Positions 51,560 through 59,329 of a stretch of 64,000 bases of DNA are shown here, one piece after another. Each line of letters begins with the position of its first letter. The first letter of the stretch is position 1. The DNA is taken from contig NZ_CP061913.1 in NCBI RefSeq assembly GCF_019904175.1, forward strand, positions 4,216,001-4,280,000, in the 5' to 3' direction. A program made the translations under genes and the position numbers. The DNA comes from Dactylosporangium vinaceum. Lineage in GTDB: Bacteria > Actinomycetota > Actinomycetes > Mycobacteriales > Micromonosporaceae. The notes beneath the pieces are model-generated. The model ran no database searches and was not told where the DNA came from. It saw only the letters and a program-made list of their open reading frames with translations.

Positions 51560-53511
51560 CGGAGCCGGGGTGCCACGGCGCCGGCGGCGCGGCACCGGTC
51601 ACCGGCGGGTTGCCGCGCGTCGCGCTGGCCGGGAGCCCGAACGCCGGCAAGACCAGCATCTTCAATGCCCTGACCGGCCTGAACGCCAAGACCGGCAACT
51701 ATCCGGGGGTGACGGTTTCCCGGTTCGTCGGCACGAGCCGCACCGGCGGGCGGCGCTACCTGATCGAGGACCTGCCGGGCGCCTACAGCCTGGAGCCGAT
51801 CAGCCCGGACGAGCAGGTCATGGTCGACGTGCTCGACGGGCGGCTGGCCGGCGAAGCGCCACCGGACGCGCTGCTGGTCATGGCCGACGCCACGACCCTG
51901 CGCCGCTCGCTGCGGTTTGTCGCGCAGGTGCTCGGCCGGGGCCTGCCCACCTGTGTGGTCGTGACGTTCACCGACGAGCTGTCGGCCCGCGCCGGCCACC
52001 TCGACGTCGAGGCCTTCGAGCAGGCGCTCGGCGTGCCGGTGGTGGCCGTGATCGGTAACCGCGGCCGGGGCATCGACCGGCTGCGTGAGCGCCTCGACGA
52101 GTGGCGCTCCTGGCCGGTCCCGGCGATCCCGCCGCCGACGGTCGCGGCCGAGTTCGACGCGTGGGCCGAGTCGGTGCTGGCCTTCGCCGGCTACCGGGCG
52201 CCCGATCGGCACCGGATCACCCAGCGGGTCGATGCGGTGCTGCTGCACCCGCTCTGGGGCACGCTGGTGTTCTTCGCCGTGATGGTGGCGTTCTTCCAGA
52301 TCCTCTTCGGCCTCACCGCGCCGTTGCAGGGGTACGTCGAGACGTTCTTCGGCTGGCTGTCCGCCCTCGCCACCGAGCGGATCGGCAGCGCGTGGCTCGC
52401 CGGGCTGCTGGGCGAGGCGATCATCGGCGGGGTCGGCGCGGTGCTCGTCTTCGTACCGCAGATCATGCTGCTGTTCCTGCTGATCGCGCTGCTCGAAGGC
52501 GTCGGATACATGTCCCGGGCGGCGTTCCTCATGGACCGGGTGATGGCCAAAGCCGGCCTGGAAGGCCGCGCGTTCGTGGCGCTGCTGTCCTCGTTCGCGT
52601 GTGCGATCCCGGGGATCATGGCGACCCGGACGCTGCCGTCGGCCCGTGACCGGCTGGCCACGATGATGGCCGCGCCGCTCATGACCTGCTCGGCCCGCCT
52701 GCCGGTGTACGTGCTGCTGATCGGTCTGCTGGTGAGCCCGGCGGCGCGCATCGGGCCGTTCGGGGCGCAGGGCCTGGTCATGTTCGCCCTGTACCTGCTG
52801 GGTGCGGTGTCGGCGATGCTCGCCGCCTGGGCGTTCAAGAAACTTGGCGACCGCCGCGGCCCGATGATGCCGTTCTACATGGAGATGCCGCCCTACCGGC
52901 TGCCGTCCGTACGCAGCGTGCTGACGACCATGTGGCACTCGGCCCGCTCATTCCTGCGCAAGTGCACCACCATCATCGCGATGACGACGCTCGCGCTGTG
53001 GCTGCTGCTCAACCTGCCGCTGCACTCGCCGGCGGAGCTGCGCTCGCACGGTGTCGATGCGAGCGATCGCACGGCCGTGTCCGCGTACACCGCCGATCAC
53101 AGCTACGCCGCGGGCATCGGCCGGATCGTCGAACCGGTCTTCGCGCCGCTGGGCTTCGACTGGCGGATCAACATCGGCATCCTGTCCGCGCAGGCCGCCC
53201 GCGAAACGTTCGTCGCGACACTCGGGCAGGTGGCCGCGGCCGAGAACCCCGACGACCCGGCCCAGACGCTGCGGGCGATGACCCGCGACGACGGCCCGCA
53301 CGCCGGCCAGCCGGTCTTCACGCCACCGACGATCGCCGCCCTGCTGGTGTACTTCGCCTTCGCGCTGCAGTGCATGGCCACCGTCGGGATCATGCGGCGC
53401 GAGACCGGCGGCTGGAAATGGCCGGCGATCGCCTTCACCTACCTCACCGGGCTCGCCTGGCTGATGGCGTACCTCGCGCACACGCTCACCGCGCTGGCCT
53501 GGTCGCCGTGA
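51556..53511 (+). CDS. feoB: Ferrous iron transporter FeoB
   Basis: 651 aa. The cytoplasmic GTPase domain (residues about 18-185) has G1 GSPNAGKT, G2 YPGVTVS and G3 DLPGAYS. The G4 N-K/M-x-D motif reads TFTDE, lacking the usual Asn, and may weaken guanine selectivity. The membrane domain holds Gate-like motifs (YMSRAAFLMDRVM, SFACAIPGIMATR) with the conserved Cys in ACAIPG. It is GTG-started, overlapping feoA (GTGA) and ending with TGATG overlap with the NifU-like gene. It imports Fe(II); IdeR control is likely. Confidence 0.93.
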   Translation: MTEPGCHGAGGAAPVTGGLPRVALAGSPNAGKTSIFNALTGLNAKTGNYPGVTVSRFVGTSRTGGRRYLIEDLPGAYSLEPISPDEQVMVDVLDGRLAGEAPPDALLVMADATTLRRSLRFVAQVLGRGLPTCVVVTFTDELSARAGHLDVEAFEQALGVPVVAVIGNRGRGIDRLRERLDEWRSWPVPAIPPPTVAAEFDAWAESVLAFAGYRAPDRHRITQRVDAVLLHPLWGTLVFFAVMVAFFQILFGLTAPLQGYVETFFGWLSALATERIGSAWLAGLLGEAIIGGVGAVLVFVPQIMLLFLLIALLEGVGYMSRAAFLMDRVMAKAGLEGRAFVALLSSFACAIPGIMATRTLPSARDRLATMMAAPLMTCSARLPVYVLLIGLLVSPAARIGPFGAQGLVMFALYLLGAVSAMLAAWAFKKLGDRRGPMMPFYMEMPPYRLPSVRSVLTTMWHSARSFLRKCTTIIAMTTLALWLLLNLPLHSPAELRSHGVDASDRTAVSAYTADHSYAAGIGRIVEPVFAPLGFDWRINIGILSAQAARETFVATLGQVAAAENPDDPAQTLRAMTRDDGPHAGQPVFTPPTIAALLVYFAFALQCMATVGIMRRETGGWKWPAIAFTYLTGLAWLMAYLAHTLTALAWSP

Positions 53512-54104
53512 TGATCCCGATGCATCCCCAGTCGTGCCCCGGCCGGCCGGACCGGCTGCGGTGGATCGTCGCCGGCGACGTCCTGGCCTTCACCGGACCC
53601 GCCGCGGGCGTGCCGGAGCCGCTCGCCACCCTCCTCACCGACGGCACGCTCGCCGAGGTGCGGCTCGAGGCCGGCGCCGTCGTGACGGTGCTCGGACCCG
53701 GCCGGGACTGGGCATGCGACGGCGCCCGGGTCCGCTCCGCGCTGCACACCGCGCTGGCCGACCGCGACGCCTGGGTCCCGATCGACGCGGCGCCCGAGCC
53801 CGACGCCGGGCTGCACGCGGCCGCCCGGGAGCTCATCGACGGCCCGGTCGGCGACCTCGCCCGCTCCCATGGCGGCAGCATCGCCCTGGTCGACGCGCGG
53901 GACGGCGTGGTCACGGTCCGCCTCGCCGGCGCCTGCCACGGCTGCCCGGCCGCCGAGTCCACACTGCGCCACCAGCTGGAGGACCAGCTCCGTCGCCGGT
54001 GCCCGGACCTACGAGCCGTCACGGCCGAAGGGCCGCCCCGGCCGGACCCGGCCGACGGCGACGCCAGGCCCTGGCGCCGCGTACTCACCCTCATCCGGCG
54101 CTGA
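53511..54104 (+). CDS. NifU-like C-terminal-domain protein in the feo operon
   Basis: 197 aa. The last 90 residues are a NifU C-terminal (Nfu) domain: GPVGDLARSHGGSIALVDARDG and VRLAGACHGCPAAESTLRHQ, with the C-x-x-C that binds a bridging iron-sulfur cluster. The N-terminal half (GDVLAFTGPAAGVPEPLATL, AGAVVTVLGPGRDW) resembles the small N-terminal Nfu-associated domain of scaffold proteins. ATG 53511 overlaps the feoB stop by one base. A link between iron uptake and Fe-S assembly is inferred; it takes the place of FeoC in this operon. Confidence 0.8.
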   Translation: MIPMHPQSCPGRPDRLRWIVAGDVLAFTGPAAGVPEPLATLLTDGTLAEVRLEAGAVVTVLGPGRDWACDGARVRSALHTALADRDAWVPIDAAPEPDAGLHAAARELIDGPVGDLARSHGGSIALVDARDGVVTVRLAGACHGCPAAESTLRHQLEDQLRRRCPDLRAVTAEGPPRPDPADGDARPWRRVLTLIRR

Positions 54105-54131
54105 GCCGGCGGCAGACAACGCGGCACTGTC

Positions 54132-54674
54132 CTACAGCGCCCAACCGGCGTGCGCGTGCCACGGGCTGTTCTCGTCGCCGATGACGGCATGCGACGGCCA
54201 GCCGCCTTCAATGACGACCAGTCTGGTGCCGGCGTTGCCCGCCACATCGGCGCGCAGCACCAGCACATGCAGCGTCGCCGTCTGGCCCGGGTCCAGCCGC
54301 TCGTCGAGTCCGGCGACCACCAGCGGTCGGCGGCCGGGCTCGAGGTAGGCCTGCGCAGCATCCGGGCGCTGGGCCCGGCCACGGCCGGCGTTGCGCACCA
54401 GCAGGGTCACATCTCGGCCGTCCGCGGCCGGCGTGGCCGATGCGACAGTCACGCACCAGTCATCGAAGCATTTCCACTCACCGTGGGCCAGGGTGCGGGG
54501 TCGGCTGGCGGCGCCGGCAGCGACCAGCGCGGCGGCGTACGTGCCGACCAGCGCCACGCACGCGGACCCGAGCCGCACCGCCGAGCGGGTGCGGCCGCGC
54601 AGCGCGGCGACCAGCGTGACGATCATGAGGACCGCCGCGCCGAGTGCGGTCAGGATCAACAGCAGAGCGGTCAC
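54132..54674 (-). CDS. Hypothetical membrane-anchored protein
   Basis: 180 aa. Two N-terminal helices (residues about 4-26 and 38-57) are followed by an exported beta-sandwich-like domain (CFDDWCVTVASATPAADGRD, VTLLVRNAGRGRAQRPDA, TLHVLVLRADVAGN, LVVIEGGWPSHAVIGDENSP), like DUF4352 telomeric-repeat-binding-like folds. Function unknown. The GTG at 54674 overlaps the stop of an upstream gene fragment, so it was once the downstream member of an operon. Confidence 0.65.
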   Translation of the reverse strand: MTALLLILTALGAAVLMIVTLVAALRGRTRSAVRLGSACVALVGTYAAALVAAGAASRPRTLAHGEWKCFDDWCVTVASATPAADGRDVTLLVRNAGRGRAQRPDAAQAYLEPGRRPLVVAGLDERLDPGQTATLHVLVLRADVAGNAGTRLVVIEGGWPSHAVIGDENSPWHAHAGWAL

Positions 54675-54800
54675 GGCAGAAGCCTCGCTTCCGGTCGACT
54701 CACCGAACCGTACGACATCGACAGCCGGACGGCGGGGTCGTTGCGCAGCATGCCGAGCAGGGTGAGCGTGGCAGGCAGATCGATGCTGTCGACTGTAGGC
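54672..54800 (-). pseudogene. C-terminal fragment of an unidentified gene
   Basis: Ending at TGA that overlaps the GTG at 54674, the minus strand encodes TVDSIDLPATLTLLGMLRND followed by PAVRLSMSYGSVSRPEA. It has no start and lies immediately downstream of the truncated kinase at 54835. The kinase 3' end and this gene's 5' end probably met at a deletion. Confidence 0.45.
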
Positions 54801-54834
54801 AGGAGTGCATGGGCCGGCCGCTGCTCAAGCCTGG

Positions 54835-56073
54835 TCATGCGCCTGGCTGTCCGGTCGTCTCCAGGGCGGTGCCGGCGCGGGCGAAGCGTTCAGCGGCGTG
54901 CGGCACGAACTCCGCCGGCATGCCGGGGCCGGTGTCGTGGACGGTGAGCCGTACCCACCCGTCCGCGGTGGCGGTGGCGACGGTGATCGGCGGGGTGCCG
55001 TGGCGCAGAGCGTTGTCCAGCAGGTTGGTGGCGATCCGCTCGAGACGGGCCGGGTCGATGCGGACGGCGGGCACGGGTCCGAGATCGATGCGCAGCATGC
55101 CGTCGGTGAGGCCGGCGGCATGGCGGTGGCGCTGCACGATCGGCGCAAGGGTGCCCGGGAGGTCGGCCGGTGGGGTGGACGGGGTGGGGCCGGGCTGGAC
55201 GTCGACGGCCAGGAGCGTGTCGGCGAGCGTGATGAGCGCCGTGGTGTCGGTGGCGGCGGCGCGCAGTGCTGCCTCGAGTTCGGCGGCGAGGAGGGTGAGC
55301 GGGGTGCGCAGTTCGTGGCTGGCGTCGCTGATGAACCGGCGCTCCCGCTGCAGGGCCGTGTCCAGCGCGGCGAGCATGTCGTTGAGGGTGCGGCCGAGGC
55401 GGGTCAGCTCGTCGTCGCCGGGCGCGATGTCGAGGCGGATGCCGGCGGCGCCGCCGGCGATACGCGCGGCCTGGGCACGATAGCGCTCCACCGGGTCGAG
55501 GGCGGCGCGGGCAAGGCGGTAGCCGACGACCGAGGCCACGGCCAGGGCCGCGAGGTTGGCCAGGGCGAGCTGGGCGATGAGCTCGCGCAGGGCCTCGTCG
55601 CGCTGATCGCGGCGGACGGCGACGACCACGACCGCCGGCTGCCCCGCGGCGCCCGTAGCGCCGGGAGGCAGCGGGGTGGCCAGCACCCGCAGCGGTTCGG
55701 TGCTGATCGGCAGCAGGGTGCCGCGGTCGGTGCGGACCGCTGTGTTTCGGGCGGCGGCGACCTGGGTGGCGGTGAGCAGCGGACGCCCGGTGAGGCCGGG
55801 GCCGGCCTGCAGCACTGTGCCGGCGGGGTCGAGGATCTGGTAGAGGCCGCCGGAGACGACGGCGGGGTTGCGGGGGCCCAGGGTACCGTCGTGCTGGGCG
55901 GCGGTGACCGCGGCGTGCTCGGCGGTGAGGTCGGCGTCGAGGCGCCGGTCGAGGGCATACCGCACCCGCAGATAGACGAACGCACCGGCGCCGGTGAGCA
56001 CCACGAGCATGGCCGCGGCGAACCCGGCGATCAGCCGCACCCGCAAAGGCAGCCGCCGCCACCGCACCGCCAT
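54835..56073 (-). pseudogene. Histidine kinase truncated before the G2 box
   Basis: 412 aa. Two transmembrane helices (residues about 12-32 and 155-178), HAMP (ALDPVERYRAQAARIAGGAA), HisKA (DASHELRTPLTLLAAEL) and the start of the ATPase domain are present: N box (LERIATNLLDNALRHG) and G1 (HDTGPGMPAEF). The protein ends at RFARAGTALETTGQPGA where family members continue with the G2 motif G-G-x-G-L-G-L-A-I-V and about 50 further residues. ATP lid function should be lost. The ATG follows the regulator's stop by one base. It may be a dead kinase. Confidence 0.7.
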
Positions 56074-56074
56074 G

Positions 56075-56482
56075 TCAGCCACCGTCCGGACGGAGTCGGT
56101 AGCCGGCGCCGCGGAGGGTCTCGATGGCGTGCCGGCCGAACGGTTGTCGACCTTCCCGCGCAGGTTGGCGATGTAGACGTCGATGACGTTGGAGCGCAGG
56201 TCGGTCTCGCCGTCCCACACCTCGTCCAGGATCTGGTACCGGGTGACGCACTGCCCGGCCCGGGCCATCAGCAGGGCGAGGATGTCGAACTCCCGGGCCG
56301 ACACGTCGATCTCGACGCCGCCGCGGGCGACCCGCCGGGTCGCGGGATCCAGGACGAGATCACCGGCGGTGAGCACGGCCGCGGCTGCATCGGCGGTGCG
56401 CCGGTGCAGCGCGCGGAGCCGGGCCAGGAGCTCGTCGAAGGAGAACGGTTTGGTGAGGTGGTCGTCGGCGCCGGCGGCCCGT
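56075..56482 (-). pseudogene. OmpR-family response regulator: receiver lost, frameshifted
   Basis: What remains starts in the last receiver helix (AAGADDHLTKPFSFDELLARL) and includes the winged helix (SAREFDILALLMARAGQC, DLRSNVIDVYIANLRGKVDN). The phospho-acceptor region is absent. After KVDN the frame changes: one missing base near 56,141-56,144 would restore N-P-F-G-R-H-A-I-E-T-L-R and the natural end GAGYRLRPDGG with TGA at 56077-56075, one base before the kinase ATG. Without it, translation reads through into the kinase frame. The gene is therefore doubly broken, unless the indel is a sequencing error. Confidence 0.7.
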
Positions 56483-56580
56483 CCAAGCTCGTCGGCCTGG
56501 CCACCATCACCGACACCCACGGCAACGACGTCACCAACCCGGTGTTCGAGCTCGACGGCGCCTTCGACCCCGACAGCTGA
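56483..56580 (+). pseudogene. C-terminal fragment of an unidentified plus-strand gene
   Basis: The plus strand encodes SKLVGLATITDTHGNDVTNP followed by VFELDGAFDPDS and a stop. It reads like a genuine protein end. It begins exactly where similarity of the opposite-strand response regulator stops, so it marks a recombination or deletion point. Family not recognised. Confidence 0.4.
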
Positions 56581-56844
56581 ACGCTCCGCCACCAGCACCA
56601 GCACCAACGCCGGCCGCCCAGGCTCCGCGCCGGATCGGCGCCTCGCCCCGGCTCGGTCCAGCAGGCTAGCGGCCAGGTCGCCCATCGGTGCGGATCGCCG
56701 GAGGATGGCCTCCAGCCGCACCGGCGAGGTCGCCGAGGAGAGAACCTGCCACGGCGCATCCGGCGGCTGACCGCCGCGGCCGCGCCGTGCCGCGGCCGGC
56801 GCCGGCGGCAGCGGTCGCGGGCTGCGTGACCGTATGCTGCCGGG
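56581..56844. other. Intergenic/unassigned
   Basis: About 260 bp. On the minus strand DAPWQVLSSATSPVRLEAIL and RSAPMGDLAASLLDR is open and protein-like, but there is no start or stop to define it. It contains the PP2C promoter on the plus strand. Confidence 0.35.
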
Positions 56845-58107
56845 GTGGACCGCAGCGGGACGTCGATGATGGCCGCGATGCTCGGCGCGGTCGAGGACGC
56901 GGCACCGGTCGACGCGGTTGAGGCGATCACGCGTGAGGTGGCCAAGTCCCTCGACGCGCGGTCGGTGTCGTTCCTCATCGCCGATCTGGGCGGGCGGGCC
57001 CTGGTCCGGCTCACTCACGCGCCGGGTGGCGCGGTGGACGGCCCGGGGGACCGGCGGGGCGGCAACGAGGTCGCGACTGTACTGTCGCTGGACGGTGGAC
57101 CCGCGGAGGAGGCGCTGCGGGCGCAGTCTCCGCAGGTACGGCGGGTCGATGGCGGTTGGACCGTGTGGGCGCCGGTGACGGAACGCGGCGAGGTTCTGGG
57201 GCTACTCGAGATAGTCCTCCCGGTCGAACCGGACCAGCAGGCAGTGCGAGAGCTCGGCCGGGTCGCGCACCTGCTCGGCTTCGTCGTCATCGCCAACCGG
57301 CGGCACACAGACTTGTTCGAGTGGGGCCAGCGCACCACGCCGTTCAACCTGTCGGCGGAGATCCAGCGCCGGCTGCTGCCCGCCGCGTTCACCTGCGAGG
57401 CGGGCGCGTTCACGCTGTCGGGCTGGTTGGAGCCGGCGGCCAGCATCGGCGGGGACACCTTCGACTACTCCCTGGCCCGCGACGTACTGCACTTCAGCGT
57501 CACCGATGCCATGGGACACGGCGTGGCCAGCGCCCTGACCGCCACCCTCGGGGTCGGGAGCCTGCGCAACACCCGCCGCCGCGGCCACAGCCTGGTGGAG
57601 CAGGCCGACGCCGCGAACGCCGCGATCACCGAGTACGCCGGCGCCGCGAGCACGTTCCTCACCGCCGTGCTGGGCCGCATCGACCTGCGCACCGGCACGT
57701 GCACGCTGCTCAACGCCGGGCACCTCCCGCCGCTGCTGGTCCGCGCCGGCCGGGTCGAGCCTCTGGACCTTCCGCGCTGTTTCCCGCTGGGGATGCTGCC
57801 CGATGTCACGTTCCAGACAAGGTCCGTGGCGCTGCAGGCGGGGGACCGCCTGGTGATCGTGACCGACGGGATGCGGGAACGCGGCGCGGCCCGGCTCGAC
57901 CTGCACGCCGAGCTGCTGCACGTCGCCGAGCTGCACCCGCGGGAAGCGACCCGCGCGCTGGCCGATGCGGTCCTGCGGGTGGCCGGCCCGGTCCTCGCCG
58001 ACGACGCCACGCTGCTGATCATCGACTGGTACGACGAACACGGACGGGAACGGCGCAGCAGTGCAGGCGCCGAGCAGGCGCGCACCAGCGCCGCCCGGTC
58101 CGGCTGA
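56845..58107 (+). CDS. SpoIIE/RsbU-type PP2C serine phosphatase
   Basis: 420 aa. An N-terminal GAF-like domain (residues about 15-160: VEAITREVAKSLDARSVSFL, VWAPVTERGEVLGLLEIVLP) precedes a PP2C-type domain with the metal-binding Asp residues in GGDTFDYSLARD and FSVTDAMGHGVASA, then TFLTAVLGRIDLRTGTC, NAGHLPPLLV and VIVTDGMRERG. Such proteins dephosphorylate anti-sigma antagonist proteins in actinomycete stress and development circuits. GTG 56845 start. No partner kinase or antagonist is adjacent. Confidence 0.9.
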   Translation: MDRSGTSMMAAMLGAVEDAAPVDAVEAITREVAKSLDARSVSFLIADLGGRALVRLTHAPGGAVDGPGDRRGGNEVATVLSLDGGPAEEALRAQSPQVRRVDGGWTVWAPVTERGEVLGLLEIVLPVEPDQQAVRELGRVAHLLGFVVIANRRHTDLFEWGQRTTPFNLSAEIQRRLLPAAFTCEAGAFTLSGWLEPAASIGGDTFDYSLARDVLHFSVTDAMGHGVASALTATLGVGSLRNTRRRGHSLVEQADAANAAITEYAGAASTFLTAVLGRIDLRTGTCTLLNAGHLPPLLVRAGRVEPLDLPRCFPLGMLPDVTFQTRSVALQAGDRLVIVTDGMRERGAARLDLHAELLHVAELHPREATRALADAVLRVAGPVLADDATLLIIDWYDEHGRERRSSAGAEQARTSAARSG

Positions 58108-58129
58108 GCGGGCCCGGCGGCCGCGGCGC

Positions 58130-58316
58130 GGTGGCGTGGCGACCGCCAGATGACGAGCCGCGGGTCGCCGAGCAGGGCTTGCAACAGCCCGGCCGGCAGG
58201 CGCAGCAGGGTCGTCTTGCCGGTCCGGTTGGCGCCGAGCAGGCCGAACATGCCGCCGCACACGTCGAGGTCCAGGTTGTCAAGGGCACGCTTGCCTCGCC
58301 GGTAGCGCATTGTCAC
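58130..58316 (-). pseudogene. ABC ATPase with internal deletion
   Basis: From GTG 58316 the frame reads TMRYRRGKRALDNLDLDVCG, GMFGLLGANRTGKTTLLRL, PAGLLQ, and then jumps to ALLGDPRLVIWRSP, which corresponds to the sequence before Walker B in relatives (LLGDPRLLIVDEP). The roughly 100 residues with the Q-loop and signature are missing, and Walker A (GANRTGKTT) deviates from GPNGAGKTT. No permease is next to it. It is a dead remnant of a drug-type ABC exporter. Confidence 0.65.
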
Positions 58317-58367
58317 GCCACGTACCGCGGCGCACCGGGCGTGCCGGCGGCGGCCGAGGATGGAAGG

Positions 58368-58406
58368 GCGCTGATCCGGGGGAGTCCGGTTCCCCCGGAT
58401 CAGCGC
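58368..58406. terminator. Hairpin terminator after the S1 gene
   Basis: Perfect 16-bp inverted repeat (58368-58383 with 58391-58406) and a 7-nt loop, 5 nt past the minus-strand stop at 58412. Confidence 0.8.
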
Positions 58407-58411
58407 TTCAT

Positions 58412-58621
58412 CTACGCGGCTTCCACACTGAACCGTTCACGGTCGGTGTCGATCGCGACGATCCTGACCGATACGCGAGCGTCGACCGGCCACACCTGCT
58501 GGTACGCCAGACCCGTGTGGCCGTCGGTCTCGACGAACGACCCGAACGGCACCTGCTTGGTGACCACGCCATCGACCACGTCACCGACCCGGTAGCGGGT
58601 CACAAACTCCTGCCAGCTCAT
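58412..58621 (-). CDS. Small S1-domain RNA-binding protein
   Basis: 69 aa, a single S1 OB-fold: VGDVVDGVVTKQVPFGSFVE, then GLAYQQVWPVDARVSVRIVA and IDTDRERFSVEAA. The FGSFVE turn and V-x-V-x-D pattern are typical RNA-contacting positions. Single S1 domains of this size act as RNA chaperones or translation modulators. A full Shine-Dalgarno sequence (AAAGGAGGTGA, 58635-58625) precedes the ATG. An 11-bp hairpin abuts it, raising the possibility of autoregulation. Confidence 0.85.
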   Translation of the reverse strand: MSWQEFVTRYRVGDVVDGVVTKQVPFGSFVETDGHTGLAYQQVWPVDARVSVRIVAIDTDRERFSVEAA

Positions 58622-58633
58622 ATTTCACCTCCT

Positions 58634-58669
58634 TTCGTCACGAGCGGCGGATACACGTCTCGTGACGAA
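58634..58669 (-). promoter_or_regulatory. 5'-UTR hairpin abutting the Shine-Dalgarno of the S1 gene
   Basis: TTCGTCACGAG (58634-58644) and CTCGTGACGAA (58659-58669) are a perfect 11-bp inverted repeat with a 14-nt loop. On the minus strand the 3' arm runs directly into the AAAGGAGGTGA ribosome site, so folding could tune access or protect the mRNA end. A DNA operator is the alternative. Confidence 0.6.
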
Positions 58670-59159
58670 GGCGGGCTCCTCGCCCGCGCGGTGATCAAAC
58701 GGCCGCCGGGAACCCGATCTGTGCACGGCTCATGGCCGACCCGGCAGTCATGAGCCCAGAGCTTACCGAACACGCCGCCCCCGGTCGATGTGGGCCGTGC
58801 ACCGGTGCAGCCCCGCCATCGGCGACAGCGCATACCCGCCGCACGACTGCGATACGCCGACCCCGACCCGGCGCTCACGGGCAACCACGACTGCGACGGC
58901 AGACGAGGGTGCCGGGTGAGGGCCGTCAAGAGAGCATCAAGAAACGGGTGATGGGCGTAGAGATTCCATCAAGACACCTGGGCAGCGGACGCGGCTCGGT
59001 TTTCACTGGCAACGGGCCGGATGGAAGGCCCGCCGGGTGAGGTCGGAGCTGGAGGCCCACCTCGTGGCGATGGCCGTCTGCGTCGCCTCGGTCGGGGCAG
59101 GTGGCTCTACAACGACGGCTTCGCGTCGTCGTTTCAACGATGCAAGGAGGCAAGCCCCA
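58670..59159. other. Intergenic region upstream of kdp
   Basis: About 490 bp without a clear gene. It holds the direct repeats at 58924-58974 and the leader of the kdp operon. I looked for the ydaO (c-di-AMP) riboswitch pattern and did not see it. Confidence 0.45.
58924..58974 (+). promoter_or_regulatory. Direct repeats CRTCAAGA, candidate KdpE sites
   Basis: CGTCAAGA (58924-58931), CATCAAGA (58935-58942) and CATCAAGA (58967-58974). The first two are spaced 11 bp, as for OmpR-family dimers; the third is 32 bp on, about three helical turns. They lie about 190 bp before the operon. The kdpD gene begins at the window end, so kdpE is expected after it. Confidence 0.5.
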
Positions 59160-59243
59160 GTGGCTGATGTGGTGTTCATGCTGCTGACGATCGCTGCGTT
59201 CGCGGTTCTCGGCCTGGCGGTGCGGGCGGTGGAGCGGCTGTGA
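59160..59243 (+). CDS. Small hydrophobic membrane protein upstream of kdpF
   Basis: 27 aa, MADVVFMLLTIAAFAVLGLA followed by VRAVERL. One transmembrane helix. GTG 59160 follows AAGGAGG at good spacing and its stop overlaps the kdpF start. Actinomycete kdp operons often carry such a short leading gene. The role is unknown. Confidence 0.7.
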   Translation: MADVVFMLLTIAAFAVLGLAVRAVERL

Positions 59244-59329
59244 ACGCTGAGAACCTCGTCGGCCTCGTGCTCGCGGTCGCGCTGACCGGGTTCCTGGTCG
59301 CGGCCCTACTCTTCCCGGAGCGGTTCTGA
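59240..59329 (+). CDS. kdpF: KdpF, small subunit of the K+-transporting ATPase
   Basis: 29 aa, [20 protein letters not shown] followed by AALLFPERF, a single helix ending with the usual LxxPERF tail. KdpF stabilises the KdpABC complex. It overlaps both the small upstream ORF and kdpA by a few bases, so translation is coupled through the set. Confidence 0.9.
   Translation: MNAENLVGLVLAVALTGFLVAALLFPERF

Noticed and set aside
54835-57018. A single 727-residue regulator-kinase fusion on the minus strand
   Set aside because: The continuity comes from a one-base shift near 56,142; the natural regulator end (RLRPDGG and stop) lies in another frame and the N-terminal part before 56,482 has no receiver similarity.
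58670-59159. c-di-AMP (ydaO) riboswitch before kdp
   Set aside because: The conserved ydaO sequence blocks were not seen; only direct repeats are evident.
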